32,158 nt of DNA, taken from Desulfobulbaceae bacterium. GTDB lineage: Bacteria; Desulfobacterota; Desulfobulbia; Desulfobulbales; BM004. Both the position numbers and the translations under genes were made by a program. The stretch is from NCBI GenBank assembly GCA_002868955.1, contig PKTW01000186.1:1-32158 (forward strand), read 5' to 3'. This document shows, one piece after another, positions 19,456 through 29,117 of this stretch; position 1 is the stretch's first letter; every line of letters begins with the position of its first letter. The notes under the pieces are model-generated. The model searched no databases. It saw nothing but the letters and a program-made list of their open reading frames with translations, and had not been told where the DNA came from.

Positions 19456-21963
19456 TTATCCTTCAGGCGTGAAAAACCGCAACCGTAAAGCGTTGGTCAC
19501 AACCGACACCGAACTCATTGCCATGGCACCGCCGGCAATCATAGGATTCAGGGTGGGGCCGCCAAAAATATAAAGCAGTCCGGCGGCAATGGGAATTCCC
19601 ACGACATTGTAGGCAAAGGCCCAGAAAAGATTCTGCTTGATATTGCGCATGGTTGCCCTGCTGAGTGCCAGGGCCGTCAACACCCCACTGAGGTCGCCCT
19701 TCATCAGCACGATGTCACCGGATTCCACAGCCACATCAATACCGGTGCCCATAGCTATCCCCACATCAGCTTTTGCCAGGGCCGGGGCGTCGTTGATCCC
19801 GTCACCGACCATGCCGACCTTCATACCCCTACTCTGCAGCTCAGCCACCTTTTCCGCTTTAAAATCCGGCAGAACTTCGGCGATGACATCTTCAATACCG
19901 GCCTGGAACGCAATTGCTTTGGCTGTTGTTTCATTATCCCCGGTGAGCATGAAAATCTTGATTCCCATTTTTTTCAGCCTGCTGATGGTCTGAGGGGTTT
20001 CAGGCTTTATCTGGTCGGCTATGGCCAGTAATGCGGTCATCTTGCCGTTAACCGCAAGGAAAAGGGATGTTTTGCCGGAAGCTGCAAACTCTGCAGCCTT
20101 GCTGTCAATTTCTGGGTTGTCAAAATTCTCTATCCGGGCCCTGATAAATTCCCTGTTGCCTAGAAGTATGTCATTGTCACCTAAGGAAGCCTTAATTCCC
20201 TTGCCCGGAATTGCCTCAAAGGCGTCGGGCTCCTTCAGGGCGAGGTTCCGGGCCCGGGCCTCCTGGACAATTGCCTCGGCCAGGGGATGTTCAGATAAAC
20301 TCTCTGCCCCTGCTACTAGGGCTAAAATATCATCTTCGGGCATGCCTGTCTCCCGCAGCACCTCGAAATCTGTTAACTGCGGTTTCCCATAGGTGAGCGT
20401 CCCGGTCTTATCAAAGACCAGAACATTGATGCCCTGGGCCATTTCCAGGGCCTCACCGCTTTTGATGAGAACCCCGAGCTGGGCCCCTCTGCCTGTGCCG
20501 ACCATGATCGAAGTAGGTGTTGCCAGCCCCATGGCGCAAGGACAGGCAATGACAAGTACTGCGATAAATATCCGCAGCGCAAAGGGAAAGGGCGCATCAC
20601 CGACAAAATACCAGGCCAGTCCGGACAGCGTTGCTATGACCATCACAATGGGAACAAAATACAAGCTGATCCTGTCAGCAAGGTTTGCAATGGGTGCCTT
20701 GGAACCTTGGGCTTCACGCACCATTTTGATGATACGCGCCAGTACCGTATCCTGCCCCACACGTTCGGCCAGAACCCTGAGCATGCCGTTTTTGTTCAGG
20801 GTACCTCCGATTACCTTGCCCCCCTCTTCTTTTGATACCGGCAGACTCTCGCCGGTCAGCATGGATTCATCCACACTGGAATGTCCCTTTTTAACCGTCC
20901 CGTCTACTGGGATTCGTTCGCCCGGCCGCACCAGGATCATGTCACCGGCTTCAATATCGGAAACGAGAATGTCAATCTGTTCCTCGTTTTCCGCACCCGG
21001 GTTCTTAACTAGGGTCGCCTTGTCAGGCGTCAGTTCCATAAGTTGACTGATGGCATCTGATGTCTTGGCCTTGGAGCGGGTCTCCAGGTACTTGCCCAAT
21101 GAAACCAGGGCGATAAGGACAGCGGCAGACTCGTAGTAGAGATCCATTACACGTGCCATTGCATCAAGGCCCAGAAAAATTTCAATCAGATTCCAGGTTG
21201 AATAGATAAAGGCTGCGCCTGTGCCGACCGCTATAAGTGAATCCATGTTGGGAGCTTTCCTGACCAGGGCAGGAAAGCCATTGAGGTAAAAACGGCGGCC
21301 CGACCACATGACGGGCAAGACCAGGAGAAACTGCGCCAGGGCAAAATTAAACGGGGCATGATGGGGATCGATGAATTCCGGCAGAGGCAAGCCGAGCATC
21401 TCTCCCATGGAAAGCACCAGCAGGGTAAAGGCAAAAACAAAGGCCGGGATAAGCTCTTTTTTCATCCTGGCCAGTTTTTCCCTGGTTTCCCGCTGCTGTT
21501 TGACCAGCAGGTTTTCATTCTGTTCTGCAAGCGGCTCGGCTGTAAAGCCCAGACCGGCAATAGTCTCCATTATCCTGCGCTTGCTGATCATGCTCGGATC
21601 AAATACAGTCACACCGGTTTCGGTTGCAAGGTTAACCTGCATGGTCCGCACACCATCAAGGCCGGATACCACCTTTTCTATGCGGGCCGAACATGATGCG
21701 CAGGTCATGCCCTTGATCGCCAGGTTCAGAGTTACCTCGCTGCTTGGTATTTCAAGTTCAAAGCCCAGACCTTTAACCTGCCCTGCAATATCGTCCAGTG
21801 AGAGTTTTGTCTTATCCCATTCCACCTCCATTGTCTCTGCTGCCAGGTTCACTGCAACAGCCTTGATGCCTTCCCGGGATGACAGTACTTTTTCAATGCG
21901 GGCAGAACAGGACGCACAGGTCATACCCTTGACCACAAGCGTTTTTTTCACCGGTTCATCCAT
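19456..21963 (-). CDS. copA: copper-translocating P1B-type ATPase with two HMA domains
   Basis: Two [14 protein letters not shown] metal-binding motifs, [12 protein letters not shown] transmembrane motif, [11 protein letters not shown] phosphorylation motif, and [24 protein letters not shown]. Confidence 0.95.
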   Translation of the reverse strand: MDEPVKKTLVVKGMTCASCSARIEKVLSSREGIKAVAVNLAAETMEVEWDKTKLSLDDIAGQVKGLGFELEIPSSEVTLNLAIKGMTCASCSARIEKVVSGLDGVRTMQVNLATETGVTVFDPSMISKRRIMETIAGLGFTAEPLAEQNENLLVKQQRETREKLARMKKELIPAFVFAFTLLVLSMGEMLGLPLPEFIDPHHAPFNFALAQFLLVLPVMWSGRRFYLNGFPALVRKAPNMDSLIAVGTGAAFIYSTWNLIEIFLGLDAMARVMDLYYESAAVLIALVSLGKYLETRSKAKTSDAISQLMELTPDKATLVKNPGAENEEQIDILVSDIEAGDMILVRPGERIPVDGTVKKGHSSVDESMLTGESLPVSKEEGGKVIGGTLNKNGMLRVLAERVGQDTVLARIIKMVREAQGSKAPIANLADRISLYFVPIVMVIATLSGLAWYFVGDAPFPFALRIFIAVLVIACPCAMGLATPTSIMVGTGRGAQLGVLIKSGEALEMAQGINVLVFDKTGTLTYGKPQLTDFEVLRETGMPEDDILALVAGAESLSEHPLAEAIVQEARARNLALKEPDAFEAIPGKGIKASLGDNDILLGNREFIRARIENFDNPEIDSKAAEFAASGKTSLFLAVNGKMTALLAIADQIKPETPQTISRLKKMGIKIFMLTGDNETTAKAIAFQAGIEDVIAEVLPDFKAEKVAELQSRGMKVGMVGDGINDAPALAKADVGIAMGTGIDVAVESGDIVLMKGDLSGVLTALALSRATMRNIKQNLFWAFAYNVVGIPIAAGLLYIFGGPTLNPMIAGGAMAMSSVSVVTNALRLRFFTPEG

Positions 21964-22245
21964 GGTTTTTATAATTTAATTAAAAGAGTTATTGAGTTCA
22001 TGTTGAACAACTATAAGCACAAACCATGATTGACACAATCCGGCACATACCTTCCGGAAAAGAATTTATATCAGATACCTGGCAAAATAAATTTGCATGA
22101 TTATTATTTTTCGAAACTGCACGGAGTCATTAATTAGGTAATGTGCAAATACAGGAATGATTATGAACCTTACCATGTATGGGTGCATGAAGTTTTGGGG
22201 CAACTCCCCGTAATAAGAATCAAGACATAAATTAAGGAGAACAAA

Positions 22246-22398
22246 ATGGCCGTATTTAAATGTGAAAAATGTGGAGCTACCAAGGAAGGCAGATGCAAAC
22301 CGAAAAAGTGTCCTGCATGTACAGAAACTGGAACCATGCAGAAACAGGAGGAGAACAAATCTTCCGGTTGCGGTTGCGCCTGTTCAGCAAAAAAATAA
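22246..22398 (+). CDS. RCKP-type rubredoxin-like small protein (50 aa)
   Basis: Not in the ORF track (below its size cut-off). Reads MAVFKCEKCGATKEGRCKPKKCPACTETGTMQKQEENKSSGCGCACSAKK*. CxxC...CKPKKCPxC knuckle, upstream Shine-Dalgarno AAGGAG, and a terminator 14 nt after the stop. Confidence 0.85.
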   Translation: MAVFKCEKCGATKEGRCKPKKCPACTETGTMQKQEENKSSGCGCACSAKK

Positions 22399-22411
22399 TT
22401 TCTGCGCCCGG

Positions 22412-22441
22412 AGCCCCTGCTGGAATTATACGGCAGGGGCT
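22412..22441 (+). terminator. Rho-independent terminator after the RCKP protein gene
   Basis: Stem AGCCCCTGC/GCAGGGGCT with loop tggaattatacg, followed by TATTTGTTTTT. Confidence 0.8.
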
Positions 22442-22697
22442 TATTTGTTTTTCCTGCGTTAGGATTCCCGCCACTTCTTAAAACCAGCCTCTGCTGACAC
22501 CCTGCATATGAAATTAAAACCCCCAATAAAAACAGGGACAATGGATTAGTCATTTTAATGGTCACAATCCCTAAAATATGCACGCTAATATTAATCGTTT
22601 GAGACTTATGCCATAACGTAGTACTCATAATATGAGTGTATGATCGATGTAATGCGTTGGGAAGAAGTAATGTACAGATAGCATGCTAGGATACATT

Positions 22698-23603
22698 ATG
22701 ACCAATATAGTAACTGAATATCCCGTGAAAACCCTGGATGGAATCGAATTGCTTCCTGAAGGCACTGAATTGACCGAAGAAATCCTCAAGGAACTCGCCA
22801 ATAGAAACGATTCTGCATCTTATGATTCTTTGTCGTTTATGGATTACGGAAACATCAGGCAGGATTTATTTATTTTTATTAATTATCCCCCATATCACAT
22901 CTTTTTTTCTGACCTGGAAGAATTCCAATACATTTTAAAGATCATGGAAAGTGTAAAACTTCCTTTGCCTGTTCTCGAGAGTATGGAGTATTTTAGACAA
23001 AATGACTTTCAAACATACCGGCATAGCCTCATGGTTTTCATGATCTCTATACTTTTAGCAAAAAATCTTCTGCCTGAAAATATAGAATTTTTTAGCAAAG
23101 TCACCATTAGCTCAACCCATGATATTGGCAAAATATGCGTACCATTGGAAATTCTCAAAAAATCAACCCCTCTTACTAAAAATGAGCATAAGCACTTAAA
23201 ACACCATGCAGTGGCAGGGTATGCATTACTGATCTATTTCCTCAGAGACCATAAAAGTTTTATAGCAAAACTAGCCTTAAATCATCACGAAAGAAGAGAT
23301 GGATCCGGTTATCCACGTGGCATTGAACTCACTAACAAAATAGTTGAGATTATAGCTGTTGCCGATGTTTACGACGCTCTAATCATGCCACGATCATATC
23401 GCCCCATTTCGTATGACAACCGTACAGCTCTCGAACTAATAACAACAATGGCGGAGTCTGGGGTAGTTGGATGGGACGTTTTAAAGGCTCTCATAGCCCA
23501 GAACCGCATGGAAAAACCGAATTATCATAAAATTGTTATTCCTGAAGAAAAAAGGGGGAAGGCGCCCAGCGGAAACTTATACGGTAAAATTGAAGCCGAT
23601 TAG
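22698..23603 (+). CDS. HD-GYP domain protein (putative c-di-GMP phosphodiesterase)
   Basis: YRHSLMVFMIS, THDIGKICVPLEILKKSTPLTKNEHKHLKHHAVAGYALL, LNHHERRDGSGYPRGIEL, VADVYDALIMPRSYRP. The start may be ATG 22683 (as in the track) or 22698. Confidence 0.9.
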   Translation: MTNIVTEYPVKTLDGIELLPEGTELTEEILKELANRNDSASYDSLSFMDYGNIRQDLFIFINYPPYHIFFSDLEEFQYILKIMESVKLPLPVLESMEYFRQNDFQTYRHSLMVFMISILLAKNLLPENIEFFSKVTISSTHDIGKICVPLEILKKSTPLTKNEHKHLKHHAVAGYALLIYFLRDHKSFIAKLALNHHERRDGSGYPRGIELTNKIVEIIAVADVYDALIMPRSYRPISYDNRTALELITTMAESGVVGWDVLKALIAQNRMEKPNYHKIVIPEEKRGKAPSGNLYGKIEAD

Positions 23604-23713
23604 GTTTTATTGTTTAAGGTTTCTTGCCAACATATTGAGTTTTCAAGAAAGGATTACCAAATAAAAAAACCTTCTTTACATTAAAATTATAATTACAGCA
23701 GACAAGAAATAAA

Positions 23714-24202
23714 TTAAAAATACTCATGCGTGATATAATAACCTAATTTACTTCCAAAGTCGTCTTCTGGTTTTTCAAAATCGCATCCGATAATTGATTG
23801 CCGGACACTCCTTACAATAGCTTCTTTCTTAATTTCAGTCCCATACTCATCATCAAGGGTAAATTCTAGACTAAGTTCATCACCCACTTTAAATTTATTT
23901 ACATCTACGCTGCTAATAGCCACTCCGGTCACAGAAATATTTTCAATAACTAGGTATCCACCGCTGTCCTTTTGTGAATGATTGATATAGGTTCCTCTCA
24001 GGAATGTTTTCTTGCGAACTCTCTTACGGAACTCGATAAAGACCGTAAAGACATTTTGACATCGGCATTTAACTTTAAGTTTGTGATTGTGCCCCTTGAA
24101 CTTATTAGCCAAGATGACTTTCTGGTATTTGCAATGCGGGCAAGTTAATACAGCGGTATTGTCTGGCCTGACATATGTTTTGGGGACTTTAGATTCTGGC
24201 AT
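23714..24202 (-). CDS. PilZ domain protein with N-terminal Cys-pair (zinc-ribbon-like) region
   Basis: LTCPHCKYQKV...KVKCRCQNVF, then RKKTFLRGTYI and IENISVTGVAIS (N-x-S-x-x-G PilZ signature). Confidence 0.78.
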   Translation of the reverse strand: MPESKVPKTYVRPDNTAVLTCPHCKYQKVILANKFKGHNHKLKVKCRCQNVFTVFIEFRKRVRKKTFLRGTYINHSQKDSGGYLVIENISVTGVAISSVDVNKFKVGDELSLEFTLDDEYGTEIKKEAIVRSVRQSIIGCDFEKPEDDFGSKLGYYITHEYF

Positions 24203-24283
24203 AATTTTATCTTTAACCTAAAATTAATTGTAATTAAAAACATTAAAATTTTGTTTGTTTTTTTATCATTTGGTCAATTTCGT

Positions 24284-24550
24284 TTAATATTTTAAGCCGT
24301 ATTCCATAGAACCATCATCGTTCAACCGGGCCCACACCAGTAGAGCATCATACTGCACCAGTTTATCATTCTCTTTTATCTGAATGCTGATATCAATCGG
24401 CTTTTCTGTAACTATCTTGATACCCCTACCTGATATATTAACTGAACTAGCCATGTAAATGTTATTTTCCGTGTGAAACGCAACCTCTGTTTCAATCAGA
24501 TGCCTCTCTTCTTCTCTCTTCTCATTTTCTTCTAAATCGGACATTCGCAA
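24284..24550 (-). CDS. small PilZ domain protein (88 aa)
   Basis: KREEERHLIETEVAFHTENNIYMASSVNISGRGIKIVTEKPIDI...WARLNDDGSMEYGLKY. N-x-S-x-x-G signature and overall PilZ pattern. Confidence 0.75.
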   Translation of the reverse strand: MRMSDLEENEKREEERHLIETEVAFHTENNIYMASSVNISGRGIKIVTEKPIDISIQIKENDKLVQYDALLVWARLNDDGSMEYGLKY

Positions 24551-24669
24551 AACTCCTTAATAAAAATTAATGGAAGATAACCCCGTAAATTGCTTATGGG
24601 ATAAAGTGTAAATTTGATTTAACATTTAAAAAAGGATTTTAACATCAATATTTCTTGCAAAAATAGAAA

Positions 24670-24845
24670 CTATTTTGGGGCAAAATGGAAGTTAAGGTGT
24701 GCTCTGGCAATAGTAACTTCTTTGAATGGTACTCCTAGTTCAGGTTCATAGCAGCTATACGATAATTTACAACTACCATCAATTCATACCCTTCATCCTC
24801 AGCCACCTCTTGACTGAACAGGTTAACAACATTAGGCTGATTCAT
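24670..24845 (-). pseudogene. candidate frameshifted small ORF of unknown function
   Basis: Minus strand, frame A: MNQPNVVNLFSQEVAEDEGYEL... (24845 to stop 24735). The adjacent -1 frame then gives IDGSCKLSYSCYEPELGVPFKEVTIARAHLNFHFAPK* (stop 24670). The two protein-like halves join near 24780. Confidence 0.4.
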
Positions 24846-24942
24846 AATAATTGACTTAGAATTAATAATTTCTACGTATTTTATCCTGAAATATTAAGAG
24901 CATATCATCAATGTAAATAATATTTGTAGGGAGTTACATCAA

Positions 24943-25866
24943 ATGGATACATGGTTATCGCCAACATTCTGGCAGGAAATAATTTCACAGACAGTTGCCT
25001 GGATAATTACCACGCTACCTTCGCTGCTTATCATTTTCGTCATGGCTTTTTTGGCCTTGAAGCTGACAAACATATTCCTCCACCGCCTGAAACCTCTCAT
25101 GATTAAACATATGGAAAGCGGGACGGAGATAGATACAACCGAAATGGAAAAACGCATTGATACGCTCCTCAAAATTCTGCGGTCAATGATCAAAATTATT
25201 GTATGGCTGATGACCGGTATGCTGATCCTGCGAAAAATTGGCATCGATATCGCACCAATAATAGCTGGAGCCGGGATTGTCGGACTTGCCATTGGCTTCG
25301 GGGCACAAGAATTGGTTAGAGATTTTATTTCAGGCTTTTTTATGTTGTTGGAAAATCAGATACGCAATGGTGATGTGGCCATCATCAACGGCACAGGGGG
25401 TTTGGTTGAGCATGTAGGGATGCGCACTATTGTCTTACGTGATCTTTCAGGAGTAGTTCATATCTTCCAAAACGGTAAAATAAATACATTATCCAATATG
25501 ACCAAGAATTGGTCAGGCATGGTGTTTGATATCGGTGTTGCATATAAGGAAGACACCGACAGGGTAGTTGATGTTATCCAACAGGTTGCTGATGAACAGC
25601 GCGCTGACCCTGATTTTAAAAATAAAATACTTGAGCCTATAGAAATATTCGGTGTCGATCAATTTGGCGACAGTGCCGTTGTAATCAAAGCCAGGTTTAA
25701 AACAAAACCTATTGAACAATGGGCGGTTGGAAGAGAATTCCGGAGACGCTTGAAAAAAGCTTTTGATGATCAGGGAATTGAAATACCGTTCCCGCATCGC
25801 ACGGTTTACTGGGGTGAAGAGATAAAACCTCTACAGATAAAAACCTGCAGAAGCCCGGTTAAGTAA
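24943..25866 (+). CDS. small-conductance mechanosensitive channel (MscS family)
   Basis: APIIAGAGIVGLAIGFGAQELVRDFISGFFMLLENQIRNGDVAIINGTGGLVEHVGMRTIVLRDLSGVVHIFQNGKI. Confidence 0.94.
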   Translation: MDTWLSPTFWQEIISQTVAWIITTLPSLLIIFVMAFLALKLTNIFLHRLKPLMIKHMESGTEIDTTEMEKRIDTLLKILRSMIKIIVWLMTGMLILRKIGIDIAPIIAGAGIVGLAIGFGAQELVRDFISGFFMLLENQIRNGDVAIINGTGGLVEHVGMRTIVLRDLSGVVHIFQNGKINTLSNMTKNWSGMVFDIGVAYKEDTDRVVDVIQQVADEQRADPDFKNKILEPIEIFGVDQFGDSAVVIKARFKTKPIEQWAVGREFRRRLKKAFDDQGIEIPFPHRTVYWGEEIKPLQIKTCRSPVK

Positions 25867-26403
25867 CACCCTGTGGCGGCTAAGGCTTTTTTCAAGTCCT
25901 ATATGACCTACGAGCAGAGAAACGAAACTATACCAGGTGCCATCAACTAATCCTGCAACTGTTGCCATACCCAATAAAGTAGTAACACTGGCTCCTTCTG
26001 GTATTAACTGCGAAAACAGCGCCGTAAAAAAGACAAAAATTTTTGGATTGAGTAAGGATATGCTAACGCCAGTAAGCCAAGCTGCTGGTAGTTGAGTGTT
26101 TTGAGCAGAATCATAGCTGCTGTGACTTCCCCAGGACTTAATTGCCAGATAGATTAAGAAAGCTGCGCCAGCTAGTGTTAAATAATTCTTAAATGTGGGA
26201 ATGCGCTGAAATAAGCTGCCGAGAATTGTGCTGGCTGCCAGAGCCCAGAAAAAAATTCCGGATGCATGTGCCCAGCTCGCAATCAAGGCATCACTGAGAC
26301 TCTTTTGCACCCGATTCTGTAGAATAACCGCAAGGCTTGGGCCTGGGGACATGGCGCCAATGATGCAGACACCAATAAGAGTCAACCAGGAAATTAAGTT
26401 CAT
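25831..26403 (-). CDS. LysE/RhtB-family translocator, short C-terminus
   Basis: LTLIGVCIIGAMSPGPSLAVILQNRVQKSLSDALIASWAHASGIFFWALAA; SLLNPKIFVFFTALFSQLI. The 3' end overlaps the mscS 3' end (convergent). Confidence 0.88.
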   Translation of the reverse strand: MNLISWLTLIGVCIIGAMSPGPSLAVILQNRVQKSLSDALIASWAHASGIFFWALAASTILGSLFQRIPTFKNYLTLAGAAFLIYLAIKSWGSHSSYDSAQNTQLPAAWLTGVSISLLNPKIFVFFTALFSQLIPEGASVTTLLGMATVAGLVDGTWYSFVSLLVGHIGLEKSLSRHRVLLNRASAGFYL

Positions 26404-26744
26404 TATCGCACTCCATCAAAATAAACAGGACTTAAACTCACATATACGTAATAAAATAGCTTGCCGCAATCCTGACTTCAAGTAAACTCACTCCGAGTCA
26501 ACATATCAAATGAAAATTCTGCCGTGGGGCACAAAAAACCACAATTGCTTGCATCGCCGACTGCCACAGCCTAGTTAACATCCCAGGCATTCAATGAATT
26601 CCTGTTTTGAATTGTTTGACATCAGCGAACTTTCCTTATATTTTTTTATGTTCGGCATATTTATTCGGAGTTATATTTCCTCTGCTCTTATTTGTCCGTT
26701 AGTTTTAAGATTCACATACACAAAATAAAAAGGACGCTTTACCA

Positions 26745-28472
26745 ATGTCTGAAAAAATTGTTGTAATCGGAGGTGTGGCAGCAGGTCCCAAAGCCGCCTG
26801 CCGTGTCAAGCGGCTTCTGCCGGATGCCGAGGTTGTCGTCATTGACCAGGACAGTCTTGTTTCCTACGGCGGTTGCGGCATTCCATACTTTGTCTCCGGG
26901 GATGTTTCTGATGAAAAGGAATTACGCTCCACAAGTTTTCATGTTGTAAGGGATGAAGACTTTTTCAGCCAGGCCAAGGGTGTCACCATGCTGACCAGGA
27001 CACGGGCGCTGGCCATAGACAGGCAGGCCAAAACCGTCCGGGTGGAACAGCTTGACACCGGTGAAACAAATGAACTCCCTTACGACAAGCTCGTGCTTGC
27101 CACCGGCAGTGTACCCAACCGTCTGCAGATTCCCGGTGCAGACCTTGAAGGGGTGTATGTGGTCAATGACATGCACCGTGCCATTGCCATAAAAAATGAC
27201 CTGGCCCGGGGCAAGGTCTCCAAAGCTGTAGTAATCGGCGGTGGTGCCATTGGCCTGGAAATGGCTGAATCGCTTGCGGACCTGTGGGGTATTGAAACCA
27301 CTGTCCTGGAATACATGGACCAGCTGCTGCCCCGCATTGTTGACCCTCCATTTGCCGCCATGCTGGAAAAGCATCTCAGGGACAATAACGTTACGGTTTA
27401 CACCGGTGAATCAGCCACCGGCCTTGAGAGTGACGCTGCGGGCAGGGTCTGCCGGGTGACAACCCCGAAACGCTCCATTGATGCAGACCTGGTCATTATG
27501 TCCGTAGGCGTAAGACCGCGCACTGATCTGGCCCGGGAGGCGGGACTTCTTGTATCTCCACAGGGAGGCATTGTGGTCAATAACCGCATGCAGACTTCCG
27601 ATCCTGTTGTTTATGCTGCCGGAGATTGCGTTGAAATTAGCAACCAGGTAAGCGGCATGAAAAACAACGCCCCCATGGGCTCCCTTGCCAACCGTCAGGG
27701 TAGGGTTGTTGCTGACAATATTGCCGGCATTCCATCACAGTTTGAAGGCTGGGTGGGCAGCTTCATCATGAAGGCATTTGAATGCTGCATTGGTGGTACT
27801 GGACTCAGCTGTATGTCTGCAAAAGGGCTGGGATATGATGCTGCGGTGGCCATTACTGCCCAGTCTGACAGGGCTCATTTCTTTCCTACCCAGGCTGTCA
27901 TCCTTCTGCAGATGGTCTTTGACAAGACAAGCCGTAAAGTTCTCGGTCTCCAGGGTTTCGGTCCCATGAATGACTCTGTCCTGGCCCGCATAAATGGGGC
28001 CGCAGGACTTATTGCCAAAGGAGCTTATATAGAGGATTTCAGCAACCTCGAACTGGCATATGCACCGCCTTTCTCCACAGCAGTCGATGCCCTGAATGCC
28101 ACTGCAAATGTAGCTGACAACCTTGCCGCCGGCCGCCTGCGCACCCTTTCCATTGAAGATTTTCTGGAGTGGATGGCAAAGCCCCAGGCGAAGCCCGCGT
28201 GGGTTGCCCTTGATATTCGGCACCCGAAGGAAGCTGCGGAATTCGTCCAAAAATTCGGCGCCGATCTGTGGAAAGACATTCCCTATGTCAATGTCCGTGC
28301 CAGATACAAGGAATTGCCGCATGACAAAACGCTGATCATCATTTGCGATGCCGGCACCCGTTCATCTGAAGTGCAGGTATTTCTCGATTCCGTGGGCTGG
28401 GGAAACAATCTTGTTCTTGGCGGAGGATTTAATGCCATCCGCAGAATCGGGGTAGACTGGTGGCCTGCATAA
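26745..28472 (+). CDS. FAD-dependent CoA-disulfide reductase-like oxidoreductase with C-terminal rhodanese domain
   Basis: VVIGGVAAGPKAACRVKRLLP, SYGGCGIPYFVSGDV (active-site Cys), VVIGGGAIGLEMAESL, VYAAGDCVEI. C-terminal ALDIRHPKEAAEF...IICDAGTRSSEVQVFLDSVGW (rhodanese Cys). Confidence 0.93.
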   Translation: MSEKIVVIGGVAAGPKAACRVKRLLPDAEVVVIDQDSLVSYGGCGIPYFVSGDVSDEKELRSTSFHVVRDEDFFSQAKGVTMLTRTRALAIDRQAKTVRVEQLDTGETNELPYDKLVLATGSVPNRLQIPGADLEGVYVVNDMHRAIAIKNDLARGKVSKAVVIGGGAIGLEMAESLADLWGIETTVLEYMDQLLPRIVDPPFAAMLEKHLRDNNVTVYTGESATGLESDAAGRVCRVTTPKRSIDADLVIMSVGVRPRTDLAREAGLLVSPQGGIVVNNRMQTSDPVVYAAGDCVEISNQVSGMKNNAPMGSLANRQGRVVADNIAGIPSQFEGWVGSFIMKAFECCIGGTGLSCMSAKGLGYDAAVAITAQSDRAHFFPTQAVILLQMVFDKTSRKVLGLQGFGPMNDSVLARINGAAGLIAKGAYIEDFSNLELAYAPPFSTAVDALNATANVADNLAAGRLRTLSIEDFLEWMAKPQAKPAWVALDIRHPKEAAEFVQKFGADLWKDIPYVNVRARYKELPHDKTLIIICDAGTRSSEVQVFLDSVGWGNNLVLGGGFNAIRRIGVDWWPA

Positions 28473-28668
28473 ACACTGTTTTGTTTAATGATTCCATATG
28501 GGTAACAGTGCATTAGTCGCGGAATTCATAAGAAAAATCTTCATTTTTCATTTCAATTGGTATAGTATGTAAGCATTGTCATACAGTATTTTGCTTCGGG
28601 TTCCGGTTTTTTAGATGTTATTTTGACGTAGAGCAGATTTTGTCTTTCCTTGAGACGAGGAGTCGAAA

Positions 28669-29007
28669 ATGCCTATAAAAATATTTCCACAAGAACATGA
28701 AAAATTCGAGATTCAGGTCTACAAGAAACCCAAAAGCCTGAAGCTCCTCAAAGAAACCCATATCGCTTTTACCGGTTCACCAAGAAAACATCCCTATGAC
28801 CCGGATAGGGTGATACTTATCACCGACCCCTACAGCAGGATAACTTCCTATTATGAATTCAAGACCGCCGACATTTCGTATGTGGAAGAGATGGTCAACC
28901 TGGTTGATATGGAGGGCGAGACTGTTGCCATGGCCAGGGTCTGGGTTAAGAAAAAAAGTATCGGTGCCCGGGCTTCCCTTTTTATTGTTGATGATACAAC
29001 TGCCTGA
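28669..29007 (+). CDS. hypothetical protein, 112 aa
   Basis: Complete ORF with GAGGAG Shine-Dalgarno about 9 nt upstream. No domain recognised. Confidence 0.7.
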   Translation: MPIKIFPQEHEKFEIQVYKKPKSLKLLKETHIAFTGSPRKHPYDPDRVILITDPYSRITSYYEFKTADISYVEEMVNLVDMEGETVAMARVWVKKKSIGARASLFIVDDTTA

Positions 29008-29117
29008 TCAGTTTGAGATATGCATGGCGGGTTGTGGGATCATTTATAGATTGACACCCTAAAATAAGATCTGAAGACATTCGACAACTTGAACCCCAGT
29101 AATGAAAAAGAGGGGTG

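Noticed and set aside
20393-21046. 217-aa plus-strand ORF opposite copA
   Set aside because: Antisense shadow ORF of a clear P-type ATPase. Low-complexity Ser/Pro/Thr-rich translation with no domain.
21371-21979. 202-aa plus-strand ORF opposite the copA 5' region
   Set aside because: Antisense to conserved HMA-domain coding sequence. The composition is typical of a mirror frame.
22170-22628. 152-aa minus-strand ORF across the RCKP gene region
   Set aside because: Runs antisense through the well-supported small RCKP gene and its terminator. Translation shows no domain.
27735-28322. 195-aa minus-strand ORF opposite the CoADR-rhodanese gene
   Set aside because: Fully contained antisense to a well-supported CDS, with no recognisable motif.
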